The notes under the pieces are model-generated. The model saw nothing but the letters and a program-made list of their open reading frames with translations. It did not search any database and was not told where the DNA came from. The position numbers and the translations under genes are program-made. From positions 1,116,001-1,180,000 of the forward strand of contig CP083650.1 in assembly GCA_020099315.1 (NCBI GenBank): a stretch of 64,000 nt of DNA. The letters are read 5' to 3'. This document shows positions 35,420-43,592 of the stretch, one piece after another; position 1 is the stretch's first letter; each line of letters starts with the position of its first letter. The stretch is from Citrobacter europaeus. Its GTDB lineage: Bacteria; Pseudomonadota; Gammaproteobacteria; Enterobacterales; Enterobacteriaceae.

Positions 35420-36724
35420 ATGAAATTTCCCGGTAAACGCAAATCCAAACACTATTTTCCCGTCAGCGCGCGCGATCCGTTGCTGCAACAAATTCAGCCA
35501 GAAAATGAAACCAGCGCAGCCTGGGTGGTGGGTATTGACCAGACGCTGGTGGATATTGAAGCCAAAGTGGATGATGGCTTTGTAAAACGTTATGGATTAA
35601 GCGCCGGGCATTCTCTGGTGATTGCCGATGATGTCGCAGAAGCGCTCTATCAGGAGCTGGTGCGTGAAAATTTGATCACCCATCAGTTTGCGGGCGGTAC
35701 TATCGGTAACACGATGCACAACTACTCCGTGCTGGCGGATGACCGCTCGGTGCTGCTGGGCGTGATGTGCAGCAATATCGAGATTGGCAGCTATGCGTAC
35801 CGCTATTTATGCAATACCTCCAGCCGTACCGATCTGAACTATCTGCAAGGCGTTAATGGACCGATTGGCCGCTGCTTTACGCTGATTGGCGAGTCAGGTG
35901 AGCGTACCTTCGCGATCAGCCCAGGGCATATGAATAAGCTACGGGCAGATAGCATCCCTGAATCGGTGATTGCCGGAGCGTCCGCGCTGGTGCTGACGTC
36001 CTATCTGGTGCGCTGCGAGCCGGGCGAGCCGATGCCGGAAGCGACCATGAAGGCAATTGAATATGCTAAAAAACACAATGTGCCGGTGGTACTGACGCTG
36101 GGCACCAAATTCGTCATTGCCGATAACCCGCAGTGGTGGCAGGCGTTCCTTAAAGAGCATGTCTCTATTCTGGCGATGAATGAAGAAGAGGCCGAAGCGC
36201 TGACCGGCGAGAACGATCCGCTGCTGGCGTCCGACAAAGCGCTGGATTGGGTGGACCTGGTGCTGTGCACCGCGGGTCCGGCGGGTCTGTATATGGCGGG
36301 CTTTACGGAAGAAGAAGTTAAACGTAAAACCCAGCATCCGCTGCTGCCCGGGGCTATTGCCGAATTTAATCAGTACGAATTCAGCCGCGCCATGCGCCAT
36401 AAAGACTGTATCAATCCGCTGCGCGTGTATTCGCACATTGCGCCGTATATGGGCGGGCCTGAAAAGATAATGAATACCAACGGCGCGGGTGACGGCGCGC
36501 TGGCGGCATTGTTGCATGATATCACCGCCAACAGCTATCACCGCAGTAACGTGCCTAACTCCAGCAAGCACAAGTTCACCTGGCTGACCTATTCGTCGCT
36601 AGCCCAGGTGTGTAAATATGCTAATCGCGTGAGTTATCAGGTGCTGAACCAGCATTCACCGCGCCTGACGCGCGGTTTGCCGGAACGTGAAGACAGTCTT
36701 GAGGAGTCTTACTGGGACCGTTAA
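35420..36724 (+). CDS. gsk: Inosine-guanosine kinase Gsk
   Basis: 434-residue PfkB-family kinase that phosphorylates inosine and guanosine in purine salvage. The N-terminal glycine-rich substrate motif (FAGGTIGNTMHN) and the C-terminal catalytic signature NTNGAGDGALAALLHD with the catalytic Asp are visible. Start ATG 35420 with MKFPGKRKSKHYFPVSARD as in E. coli. It is monocistronic and followed by a REP hairpin. Confidence 0.97.
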   Translation: MKFPGKRKSKHYFPVSARDPLLQQIQPENETSAAWVVGIDQTLVDIEAKVDDGFVKRYGLSAGHSLVIADDVAEALYQELVRENLITHQFAGGTIGNTMHNYSVLADDRSVLLGVMCSNIEIGSYAYRYLCNTSSRTDLNYLQGVNGPIGRCFTLIGESGERTFAISPGHMNKLRADSIPESVIAGASALVLTSYLVRCEPGEPMPEATMKAIEYAKKHNVPVVLTLGTKFVIADNPQWWQAFLKEHVSILAMNEEEAEALTGENDPLLASDKALDWVDLVLCTAGPAGLYMAGFTEEEVKRKTQHPLLPGAIAEFNQYEFSRAMRHKDCINPLRVYSHIAPYMGGPEKIMNTNGAGDGALAALLHDITANSYHRSNVPNSSKHKFTWLTYSSLAQVCKYANRVSYQVLNQHSPRLTRGLPEREDSLEESYWDR

Positions 36725-36735
36725 ATCAGGCACAG

Positions 36736-36762
36736 GCCGGATAAGCGACAGCGCTATCCGGC
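36736..36762. repeat. REP hairpin between gsk and ybaL
   Basis: GCCGGATAAGCG...CGCTATCCGGC is a REP unit located between two convergent genes. Confidence 0.75.
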
Positions 36763-36769
36763 ACGTACA

Positions 36770-38449
36770 TTAACTGGCGGTAGCAACTTCCCCGGCAGGC
36801 GGCGTTTCAATTAGCTCCAGCATGGTACGGGCGATTTCACGCTCACCCATGACGACCTGATTGGCACCGCGTTCGGTAATATATTCCACCTCATCGTCAT
36901 AATGCGCGCGGGCGATAATCTCAATCGACGGGCATTTCTCACGTGCAGAAGCGACAATTTCACCCGCTTCATAACCATTGGGAATGGTCAGCAACAGCCA
37001 GCGTGCGCAATCCAGATGCGCCAGATTCATAATCTCTTCGTTGGCGGCATTTCCCAGCACTGCGCGGATCCCGCGCTCGCGCAGTTCATCTACCCGGGTA
37101 CGCGAGGTTTCGATAACCACCAGCGGGATCCCCGCAGCCATCAATTTCTCACCCAGCAGGCTACCGACACGACCAAAGCCAACCAACAGGGCGTGATTAC
37201 AGATATCCACCGGAATTTGCTTCTCTTCTTCGATGGCTTCTTCCAGCGTCTGCTCTTCCAGCGTTTCTGTTTTGGCGAGGTATTTTTCTAACACCGCGAA
37301 CAGCACCGGGTTAAGCATGATGGACAGGATTGCCCCGGCCAGCACCAGATTCTGTCCGGCCTGCGGCAGCAGGTTTAACGCCATTCCCAGACCCGCCAGG
37401 ATAAAGGCAAATTCACCAATCTGCGCCAGGCTGGTGGCAATGGTGAGCGCCGTACGCTGGGAGTGTCCAAACAGGCGCACCAGGAAATAGGCAGCAAGGG
37501 ATTTACCAAAGATAATAATCGCCAGCGTGCCCAGCACCGCCAGCGGCTGCTGGATTAGGACTAACGGATCGAACAGCATCCCGACGGAAACGAAGAACAG
37601 TACGGCGAACGCATCGCGCAGCGGCAGGGTGTCATGCGCCGCACGGTGACTCAGTTCCGATTCATTCAGCACCATACCGGCGAAGAACGCGCCCAGCGCA
37701 AAGGAGACGTCGAACAACTCTACAGCGCCAAAGGCGATACCTAATGCGAGGGCGAGGACTGACAGGGTAAACAGTTCACGTGAACCGGTAGCGGCGCTGC
37801 GGGCCATAATCCATGGCACCAGGCGACGACCCACCAGCATCATAATCGCGATAAACGCCACCACCTTACCGATGGTTATGCCCATATCGACGGCCAGCGA
37901 GGCGAAGCCGACATCTTCTTTTTCCAGCATTCCGGCGACGGCTGGCAGGAGAACCAGCGTCAGTACCATCATCAGGTCTTCGACAATCAGCCAGCCGATG
38001 GCGATTTGCCCGCGCTGGCTGTCAATGAGCTGTCTTTCTTCAAGGGCACGCAGTAGCACCACGGTACTGGCGGTTGATAGACACAGACCAAACACGATCC
38101 CTACCATTAACGACCAGCCCATCACCGCTGAAAGCGCCATACCCAGCAGCGTTGCCACCGCTATCTGAGCAATCGCGCCGGGAATGGCGATAGCCTTTAC
38201 CGCCATCAAATCTTTCAACGAAAAGTGCAACCCCACGCCGAACATCAGCAGGATTACGCCAAGCTCGGCCAGTTCAGGCGCTAACTTGGTATCCGCAACA
38301 AAACCAGGTGTAAATGGACCGGCCAGAACGCCCGCTAACAGATATCCCACCAGAGGAGAAATACGTAGTTTATTGGCAATCATGCCTAATATAAAAGCGA
38401 GCACAAGGCCGCCGACAATGGTGGTGATAAGCGGGGTGGCGTGATGCAT
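36770..38449 (-). CDS. ybaL: Cation/proton antiporter YbaL (CPA2, KefB/C-like)
   Basis: 559-residue inner-membrane protein. The first 390 residues form about twelve hydrophobic helices of a Na+/H+ exchanger domain (CPA2); the C-terminal 150 residues form a Rossmann-type TrkA-N/RCK domain (LLVGFGRVGSLLGEKLMAAGIPLVVIE). Potassium-proton exchange is inferred from KefB and KefC. The charged linker EEQTLEEAIEEEKQ separates the domains. Its start, MHHATPLITTIVGG, matches E. coli. Confidence 0.95.
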   Translation of the reverse strand: MHHATPLITTIVGGLVLAFILGMIANKLRISPLVGYLLAGVLAGPFTPGFVADTKLAPELAELGVILLMFGVGLHFSLKDLMAVKAIAIPGAIAQIAVATLLGMALSAVMGWSLMVGIVFGLCLSTASTVVLLRALEERQLIDSQRGQIAIGWLIVEDLMMVLTLVLLPAVAGMLEKEDVGFASLAVDMGITIGKVVAFIAIMMLVGRRLVPWIMARSAATGSRELFTLSVLALALGIAFGAVELFDVSFALGAFFAGMVLNESELSHRAAHDTLPLRDAFAVLFFVSVGMLFDPLVLIQQPLAVLGTLAIIIFGKSLAAYFLVRLFGHSQRTALTIATSLAQIGEFAFILAGLGMALNLLPQAGQNLVLAGAILSIMLNPVLFAVLEKYLAKTETLEEQTLEEAIEEEKQIPVDICNHALLVGFGRVGSLLGEKLMAAGIPLVVIETSRTRVDELRERGIRAVLGNAANEEIMNLAHLDCARWLLLTIPNGYEAGEIVASAREKCPSIEIIARAHYDDEVEYITERGANQVVMGEREIARTMLELIETPPAGEVATAS

Positions 38450-38640
38450 TCCGTCTCCTTTGGTTGCTGTGATGATCCTGAAAACTCAAATTACGAGTAA
38501 TAGTTTATGACAATTTTGATGTTTATGTTTATGAATAATTATTGAATTTTGAAGAAAACGGGATTTTAGGCGTAAAAAAGCACGGATCGGAAAAGTAAGG
38601 TGATATCTGAGAGGTAAAGGCTGATGGCAACTGTAAGTGA

Positions 38641-38669
38641 TGACGGCCAAAATTTACTTTTGGCCGTCA
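38641..38669. terminator. Strong hairpin after fsr
   Basis: TGACGGCCAAAA and TTTTGGCCGTCA form a perfect 12-bp stem around TTTAC, six bases beyond the fsr stop. On the minus strand the stem itself ends in T residues, but no long T-run follows. Confidence 0.7.
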
Positions 38670-38674
38670 GAAAA

Positions 38675-39895
38675 TCAGGCTTTGTGTCGGTTATCAGGTA
38701 AGAATATGGTCAGTATCCCCAGAAGAGGCAGGAAAGCACATATTTTGTAGACCAAATCGATACTGGTATGGTCGGCTACCAGCCCTAACACCGCGGCTCC
38801 CAAGCCACCCATGCCGAAGGCAAAACCGAAAAATAGCCCAGAAACCATGCCGATACGCCCAGGAAGCAGCTCTTGTGCGTAGACCAGAATGGCAGAAAAC
38901 GCCGATGCGAGGATAAAACCAATGATCACGGTTAAAATCCCGGTCCATTCCAGCGTTGCGTAGGGCAAAACGAGGGTAAATGGCGCTACACCGAGGATAG
39001 AGCCCCAAATAACATATTTTCTGCCAATTTTATCGCCTAATGGTCCACCAATCACCGTCCCGGCCGCGACGGCAAACAGGAAGGCAAACAGGTGAAACTG
39101 GGCATTTTGTACCGATAATCCGAATTTTTGCATCAGATAAAAGGTGTAATAGCTGCTGATGCTCGCCATATAGAAGTATTTGGAGAAAATCAGTACCAGC
39201 AGGATGCTTACCGCCAGCACCACTTTATTGCGCGGTAACGGATTTACGATGGCGACTTTCGGTTTTCCTTTACTCATCCGATGCTGCGCAGCGTACCAAC
39301 GGCTGATTTGCGCCAGGACGACAATCGCTAACAGCGCAGCCAGAACAAACCAGGCCACATTACCCTTACCATATGGCGCGATGATGACAGCCGCCAGCAA
39401 GGGGCCCAGAGAGCTACCGAAGTTGCCGCCAACCTGGAAAATTGACTGGGCCAGGCCGTGACGACCGCCGGAGGCCATTCGCGCCACGCGGGATGATTCC
39501 GGGTGAAACACCGAAGAGCCGGTGCCAACCAGCGCCGCGGCGAGCAACACCATATGGAAGCTGCCGGCCATGGCCAGCAAAACAAGCCCGCTCAGCGTGA
39601 AGCACATCCCAATGGGCAGCGACCACGGCATCGGGTATTTGTCCGTCCAGTAACCCACGACCGGTTGCAGCAGCGAGGAAGCAAGCTGGAAGGTCAGGGT
39701 AATCATACCTATCTGCATAAACGTCAGTGAGAACTCTGACTGCAACAGCGGATAAATCGCCAGGATCAGCGACTGGATCATATCGTTTAGCAGATGGGAG
39801 AGACTGATCGCGCCTAAAATGCCAAATGAGGTGCGTGCTTTAGCAACCGACGCTGACGCGCCAGCCACAGGCTGGGTTTGTTCACTTATTGCCAT
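38675..39895 (-). CDS. fsr: Fosmidomycin efflux MFS transporter Fsr
   Basis: 406-residue major facilitator with twelve membrane helices. The conserved loop between helices 2 and 3 reads GYWTDKYP, a variant of the MFS A motif, and the second half has GGPLGDKIGRKYV. It expels the DXP reductoisomerase inhibitor fosmidomycin in E. coli. N-terminus MAISEQTQPVAGASASVAKA is near the E. coli form. Divergent from ushA. Confidence 0.96.
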   Translation of the reverse strand: MAISEQTQPVAGASASVAKARTSFGILGAISLSHLLNDMIQSLILAIYPLLQSEFSLTFMQIGMITLTFQLASSLLQPVVGYWTDKYPMPWSLPIGMCFTLSGLVLLAMAGSFHMVLLAAALVGTGSSVFHPESSRVARMASGGRHGLAQSIFQVGGNFGSSLGPLLAAVIIAPYGKGNVAWFVLAALLAIVVLAQISRWYAAQHRMSKGKPKVAIVNPLPRNKVVLAVSILLVLIFSKYFYMASISSYYTFYLMQKFGLSVQNAQFHLFAFLFAVAAGTVIGGPLGDKIGRKYVIWGSILGVAPFTLVLPYATLEWTGILTVIIGFILASAFSAILVYAQELLPGRIGMVSGLFFGFAFGMGGLGAAVLGLVADHTSIDLVYKICAFLPLLGILTIFLPDNRHKA

Positions 39896-40069
39896 AGAAA
39901 GTCACTTCTGTTTGGGTTGCGATTATGAGGGTAATCTATTTTGTTATTATTACCTGACTAACATACCTGCGGAAGGTGTTTGAAGGAAGTCTCATTTCTG
40001 AAAACATTTTCGACTATTATTTCATATCATTGTAATTTCAGTCGTTGATTTTGGCTCAGGGAGAGAAAT

Positions 40070-41722
40070 ATGAAGTTTTTGAAACGGGGCGTGGCGCTGG
40101 CGTTATTAGCCGCATTTACGCTGGCAGGTCAGCCTGCGCAAGCGTACGAAAAAGATAAAACCTACAAAATTACCATTCTGCATACCAACGATCATCACGG
40201 TCACTTCTGGCGCAGTGAATACGGGGAATATGGACTGGCGGCGCAAAAAACGCTGGTGGACGGTATTCGTAAAGAGGTGGCTGAGGAGGGGGGAAGTGTA
40301 CTGCTGCTTTCCGGTGGCGACATTAATACCGGCGTACCGGAGTCCGATCTGCAGGATGCGGAACCTGATTTTCGCGGGATGAATCTGATTGGCTACGACG
40401 CGATGGCGGTCGGAAACCACGAGTTTGATAATCCCATGACCGTTTTGCGTCAGCAGGAAAAATGGTCCAAATTCCCGTTTCTCTCGGCGAATATCTATCA
40501 GAAAAGCACCGGCGAACGTTTGTTTAAGCCGTGGGCCATCTTTAAGCGCCAGGATTTAAAAATAGCCGTACTCGGTTTAACCACTGACGATACGGCGAAA
40601 ATTGGCAACCCCGAATTCTTTACCGATATTGAGTTCCGTAAACCTGCCGATGAAGCCAAACTGGTAATCCAGGAACTGAATATGGGGGAAAAGCCAGACA
40701 TCATTATCGCGACCACCCATATGGGGCATTATGACAATGGCAATCACGGATCGAACGCCCCTGGCGATGTCGAAATGGCGCGCAGCCTGCCGGCGGGATC
40801 GCTGGCGATGATTGTCGGTGGTCACTCGCAGGATCCGGTGTGTATGGCTGCGGAAAACAAGAAGCAGGTTGATTACGTACCGGGTACGCCATGTGCGCCA
40901 GACAAGCAAAATGGGATCTGGATTGTGCAGGCGCATGAGTGGGGGAAATACGTGGGCCGGGCGGACTTTGAGTTCCGTAACGGCGAAATGAAAATGGTTA
41001 ATTACCAGCTCATCCCTGTCAACCTGAAGAAAAAAGTGATCTGGGACAACGGTAAAAGTGAACGCGTACTCTACACCCCAGAAATAGCTGAAAATCAGCA
41101 AATGCTTTCGCTGCTGACGCCGTTCCAGAATAAGGGTAAAGCGCAGCTCGACGTGAAAATCGGTAGCGTCAATGCGCGCCTTGAAGGCGATCGGAGCAAA
41201 GTCCGTTTCGTGCAGACCAACATGGGGCATTTGCTGCTGGCTGCGCAAATGGCGCGAACCAGCGCTGATTTTGGCGTGATGAGCGGCGGCGGCATCCGTG
41301 ATTCCATCGAAGGCGGTGATATCACCTATAAAAGCGTGCTGAAGGTACAGCCGTTTGGCAATATCGTGGTATACGCCGACATGAGCGGGAAAGAGGTGAT
41401 TGACTATCTGACCGCCGTGGCGCAAATGAAGCCGGACTCCGGGGCCTATCCGCAGTTCGCCAACGTCAGCTTTGTGGCGAAAGACGGCAAGCTTAACGAT
41501 TTGAAAATCAAAGGCGAACCCGTTGACCCAGCCAAAACCTATCGCATGGCAACGCTAAGCTTCAACGCGACCGGCGGCGATGGCTATCCGCGAATTGACA
41601 ATAAGCCAGGCTATGTGAACACCGGGTTTATTGATGCGGAAGTGTTGAAAGAGTACGTGCAGAAGAACTCACCGCTGGATGCCAGCGCGTATGAGCCGAA
41701 GGGCGAAGTTACCTGGCAGTAA
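40070..41722 (+). CDS. ushA: Periplasmic UDP-sugar hydrolase/5'-nucleotidase UshA
   Basis: 550-residue periplasmic enzyme that hydrolyses nucleotides and UDP-sugars so the nucleoside can be recovered. Signal peptide cut after GQPAQA (about residue 25). The metallophosphatase motifs HTNDHHGHF, GGDINTG, GNHEFDNP and GGHSQD bind the two metals; the C-terminal half binds the nucleotide base. Length is equal to E. coli UshA. Confidence 0.98.
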   Translation: MKFLKRGVALALLAAFTLAGQPAQAYEKDKTYKITILHTNDHHGHFWRSEYGEYGLAAQKTLVDGIRKEVAEEGGSVLLLSGGDINTGVPESDLQDAEPDFRGMNLIGYDAMAVGNHEFDNPMTVLRQQEKWSKFPFLSANIYQKSTGERLFKPWAIFKRQDLKIAVLGLTTDDTAKIGNPEFFTDIEFRKPADEAKLVIQELNMGEKPDIIIATTHMGHYDNGNHGSNAPGDVEMARSLPAGSLAMIVGGHSQDPVCMAAENKKQVDYVPGTPCAPDKQNGIWIVQAHEWGKYVGRADFEFRNGEMKMVNYQLIPVNLKKKVIWDNGKSERVLYTPEIAENQQMLSLLTPFQNKGKAQLDVKIGSVNARLEGDRSKVRFVQTNMGHLLLAAQMARTSADFGVMSGGGIRDSIEGGDITYKSVLKVQPFGNIVVYADMSGKEVIDYLTAVAQMKPDSGAYPQFANVSFVAKDGKLNDLKIKGEPVDPAKTYRMATLSFNATGGDGYPRIDNKPGYVNTGFIDAEVLKEYVQKNSPLDASAYEPKGEVTWQ

Positions 41723-41963
41723 CAGGGCTATTTTGTTCGCCATTTTGAACGCGGGCAGTGCTCGGACAAAACTCACAGAGTTTTGAACGCCCATCAGGGC
41801 GGCCCGGAGGGGGAGCGTAGCGAATAATCCTCACGTACTACATGTACGCTCCGGTTCCTGCGCGCTGGCCGAGTTCAAACTGCCTTCACCAATAACGCCC
41901 TGTTGAGTATTCGGTTTGTAGGCCTTAAAGCTGCTCGCCATCAGGCATTCATTCTACAACCGC
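41723..41963. repeat. Structured non-coding stretch between ushA and ybaK
   Basis: 240 bases with several short palindromes: CAAAACTC-ACA-GAGTTTTG (41767-41785), a GC-rich CGCCC...GGGCG part, and CGTAC-TACAT-GTACG (41834-41848). No gene is visible. The composition (GC-rich arms, repeated TTGAAC/GTTCAA motifs) suggests a degenerate intergenic repeat family, not ERIC or REP. Confidence 0.4.
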
Positions 41964-42443
41964 TTAATCACGGCGTGCGATGTCGGCGAATTTCGCATCC
42001 AGAATTTTCGCCAGATCGCCCGCTGCCAGTTCGATATCCAGCCCGCGTTTGCCACCGGAAATATAAATGGTGTCAAACGTTTGGGCGGGAGCGTCGATCA
42101 GCGTCGGCAATCTTTTTTTCTGCCCCAGCGGGCTGATGCCGCCGACCAGATAGCCGGTGGTTCGCTGCGCAACCATTGGATCGGCCATATCGACTTTTTT
42201 GGCGCCTAATGCTTTGGCGACTTTTTTAAGATCTAATTGACCTGCCACCGGCGTAACGGCCACCGCCAGGTGCTTCATATCGCCATTCACGGCAACCAGC
42301 AGCGTTTTGTAAACCTGGTCCGCATTCAGACCTAGCTTGCGCACCACTTCGTCACCAAAGTTCGTCTCGGACGGATCGTGATCGTAGGTGTGGATCTGGA
42401 ACGAAATTTTGTTTTTTTCGAGTAATTTAACGGCGGGTGTCAT
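41964..42443 (-). CDS. ybaK: Cys-tRNA(Pro)/Cys-tRNA(Cys) deacylase YbaK
   Basis: 159-residue trans-editing protein that hydrolyses Cys mischarged on tRNA(Pro). The family core TNFGDEVVRKLG...VYKTLLVAVNGDM and the lysine KKVAKALGAKKVDMADP with YLVGGISPLGQKKRLP are present. Start ATG 42443 as in E. coli; a 13-residue extension to 42482 is not conserved. It is divergent from the chiX sRNA. Confidence 0.96.
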   Translation of the reverse strand: MTPAVKLLEKNKISFQIHTYDHDPSETNFGDEVVRKLGLNADQVYKTLLVAVNGDMKHLAVAVTPVAGQLDLKKVAKALGAKKVDMADPMVAQRTTGYLVGGISPLGQKKRLPTLIDAPAQTFDTIYISGGKRGLDIELAAGDLAKILDAKFADIARRD

Positions 42444-42563
42444 AGCAATTTTCCTGGACCAGACAAAATACGACTCAAGCATACGCCTGATGTCTGTCTA
42501 AAAAATAGTACCATCTTGCGCAATAGTATTGGCAGGATGATGACTTTGAGCGACAATCGAACT

Positions 42564-42646
42564 ACACCGACGCTTTAAGCGTTGGGATCATAATAATGAT
42601 GAAATTCCTCTTTGACGGGCCAATAGAAATATTGGCCATTTTTTTT
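42564..42646 (+). ncRNA. chiX: Hfq-dependent sRNA ChiX (MicM/SroB)
   Basis: The segment aligns with the 84-base E. coli ChiX: ACACCGACGCTTTAAGCG at the 5' end, the seed AATGAAATTCCTCTTTGACGGG that pairs with the chiP and chb mRNA leaders, and the terminator GGCCAATAGAAATATTGGCC followed by T8. A few loop bases differ. It lies between ybaK and ybaP exactly as in E. coli. The sRNA represses chitoporin in the absence of chitosugars. The T-run overlaps the ybaP stop codon on the opposite strand. Confidence 0.93.
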
Positions 42647-43439
42647 ACCGTAACATCTCCGGCAAATTTCCTTCCCCATACAAATGCAGCGCGCCTACGG
42701 CCACGACATAGTGACCGGCGGGCATCGCTCTGAGTCGATCGCGCCAGGCTGCGTTACGCTGATGCATTAAAACGTCATACAGCGACTGGCTAAACGTATT
42801 GGGTAGCGTGAGTTCGCTATTGCGCGGCGGCGTTTTAAGCCACCAGCCCATCATCTGTTGGAGCAGTCTGGCATTGGTATGCCAGTGTGTCAGGGTATCG
42901 TCCAGTAGAGCCAGGCCGTTATCGGGCAGCTGGCATAACAGCTCGATTTGGCTGGATGCGCCTTCCAGTTCGATGACCGGTTTATGTGCCTGTTTTGCCG
43001 CATTCAGCAGTTGGTAATCAATCCCGTATTCCGCCCGCAGCCCCAGCTGTTGCGCCTGCGTTGCCTGTAATACCATGGCGATTTGCCACAACGGCTGGGT
43101 AGACAGCAGGGAAGGGGAAATCCCCAGTTCGCTGGTGACCTTGTGTAGATTGTCTAACTGCTCCGGGCTGATGCGCTCTTCAAGGGCGGCAAAGGTCGGA
43201 AGGTTGGCAAACGGCGCGTCGTCGCCGGAAACATCGGCTTCAACGATCAGCGCATCGGCACGCTTGAGCTTTTTGAGTAATTTGGCAGGCAGCGGCGCCA
43301 TTTCGCGGCTGCCCATGTGAATGCTGCCTATCAGATGAAAATGGCGGTTGCCGGGCAAGGATATATCGATGGCAGGCCAGGTATAGGGGTTGCCGCGTAG
43401 CGCGGTGAAAAATGTTTTTACCCGGTACAACAGATCCAT
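42645..43439 (-). CDS. ybaP: TraB/GumN-family protein YbaP
   Basis: 264-residue protein of the TraB/GumN (PrgY) family. The conserved IGSIHMGSREMAP, AQQLGLRAEYGIDYQLLNAAKQ and a C-terminal GHYVVAVGALHLYGEGN with paired Gly-His motifs look like a metal-dependent active site, and related proteins are called putative peptidases. Function in E. coli unknown. The stop overlaps the terminator of chiX on the other strand. Start ATG 43439. Confidence 0.93.
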   Translation of the reverse strand: MDLLYRVKTFFTALRGNPYTWPAIDISLPGNRHFHLIGSIHMGSREMAPLPAKLLKKLKRADALIVEADVSGDDAPFANLPTFAALEERISPEQLDNLHKVTSELGISPSLLSTQPLWQIAMVLQATQAQQLGLRAEYGIDYQLLNAAKQAHKPVIELEGASSQIELLCQLPDNGLALLDDTLTHWHTNARLLQQMMGWWLKTPPRNSELTLPNTFSQSLYDVLMHQRNAAWRDRLRAMPAGHYVVAVGALHLYGEGNLPEMLR

Positions 43440-43501
43440 ACGGCCTCCCTAAGTAGACTTCCATGCTAGCGCGTGGTCCAGGAAGGTGCAATGCGTGAAT
43501 C

Positions 43502-43588
43502 GCCGGATGGCGATGCGAAATCCTCTTATCCGGCCTACAAAGTGCAGATAACATTGTAGGTCGGATAAGCGTGAGCGCCATACGGCAA
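43502..43588. repeat. BIME-like REP pair between ybaP and copA
   Basis: Two REP units face each other: CGCCGGATGGCG...CTTATCCGGCC and AGGTCGGATAAGCGTGAGCGCCATACGGC. They fill the space where E. coli has ybaQ between ybaP and copA; here that gene is absent. Confidence 0.75.
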
Positions 43589-43592
43589 TGGG

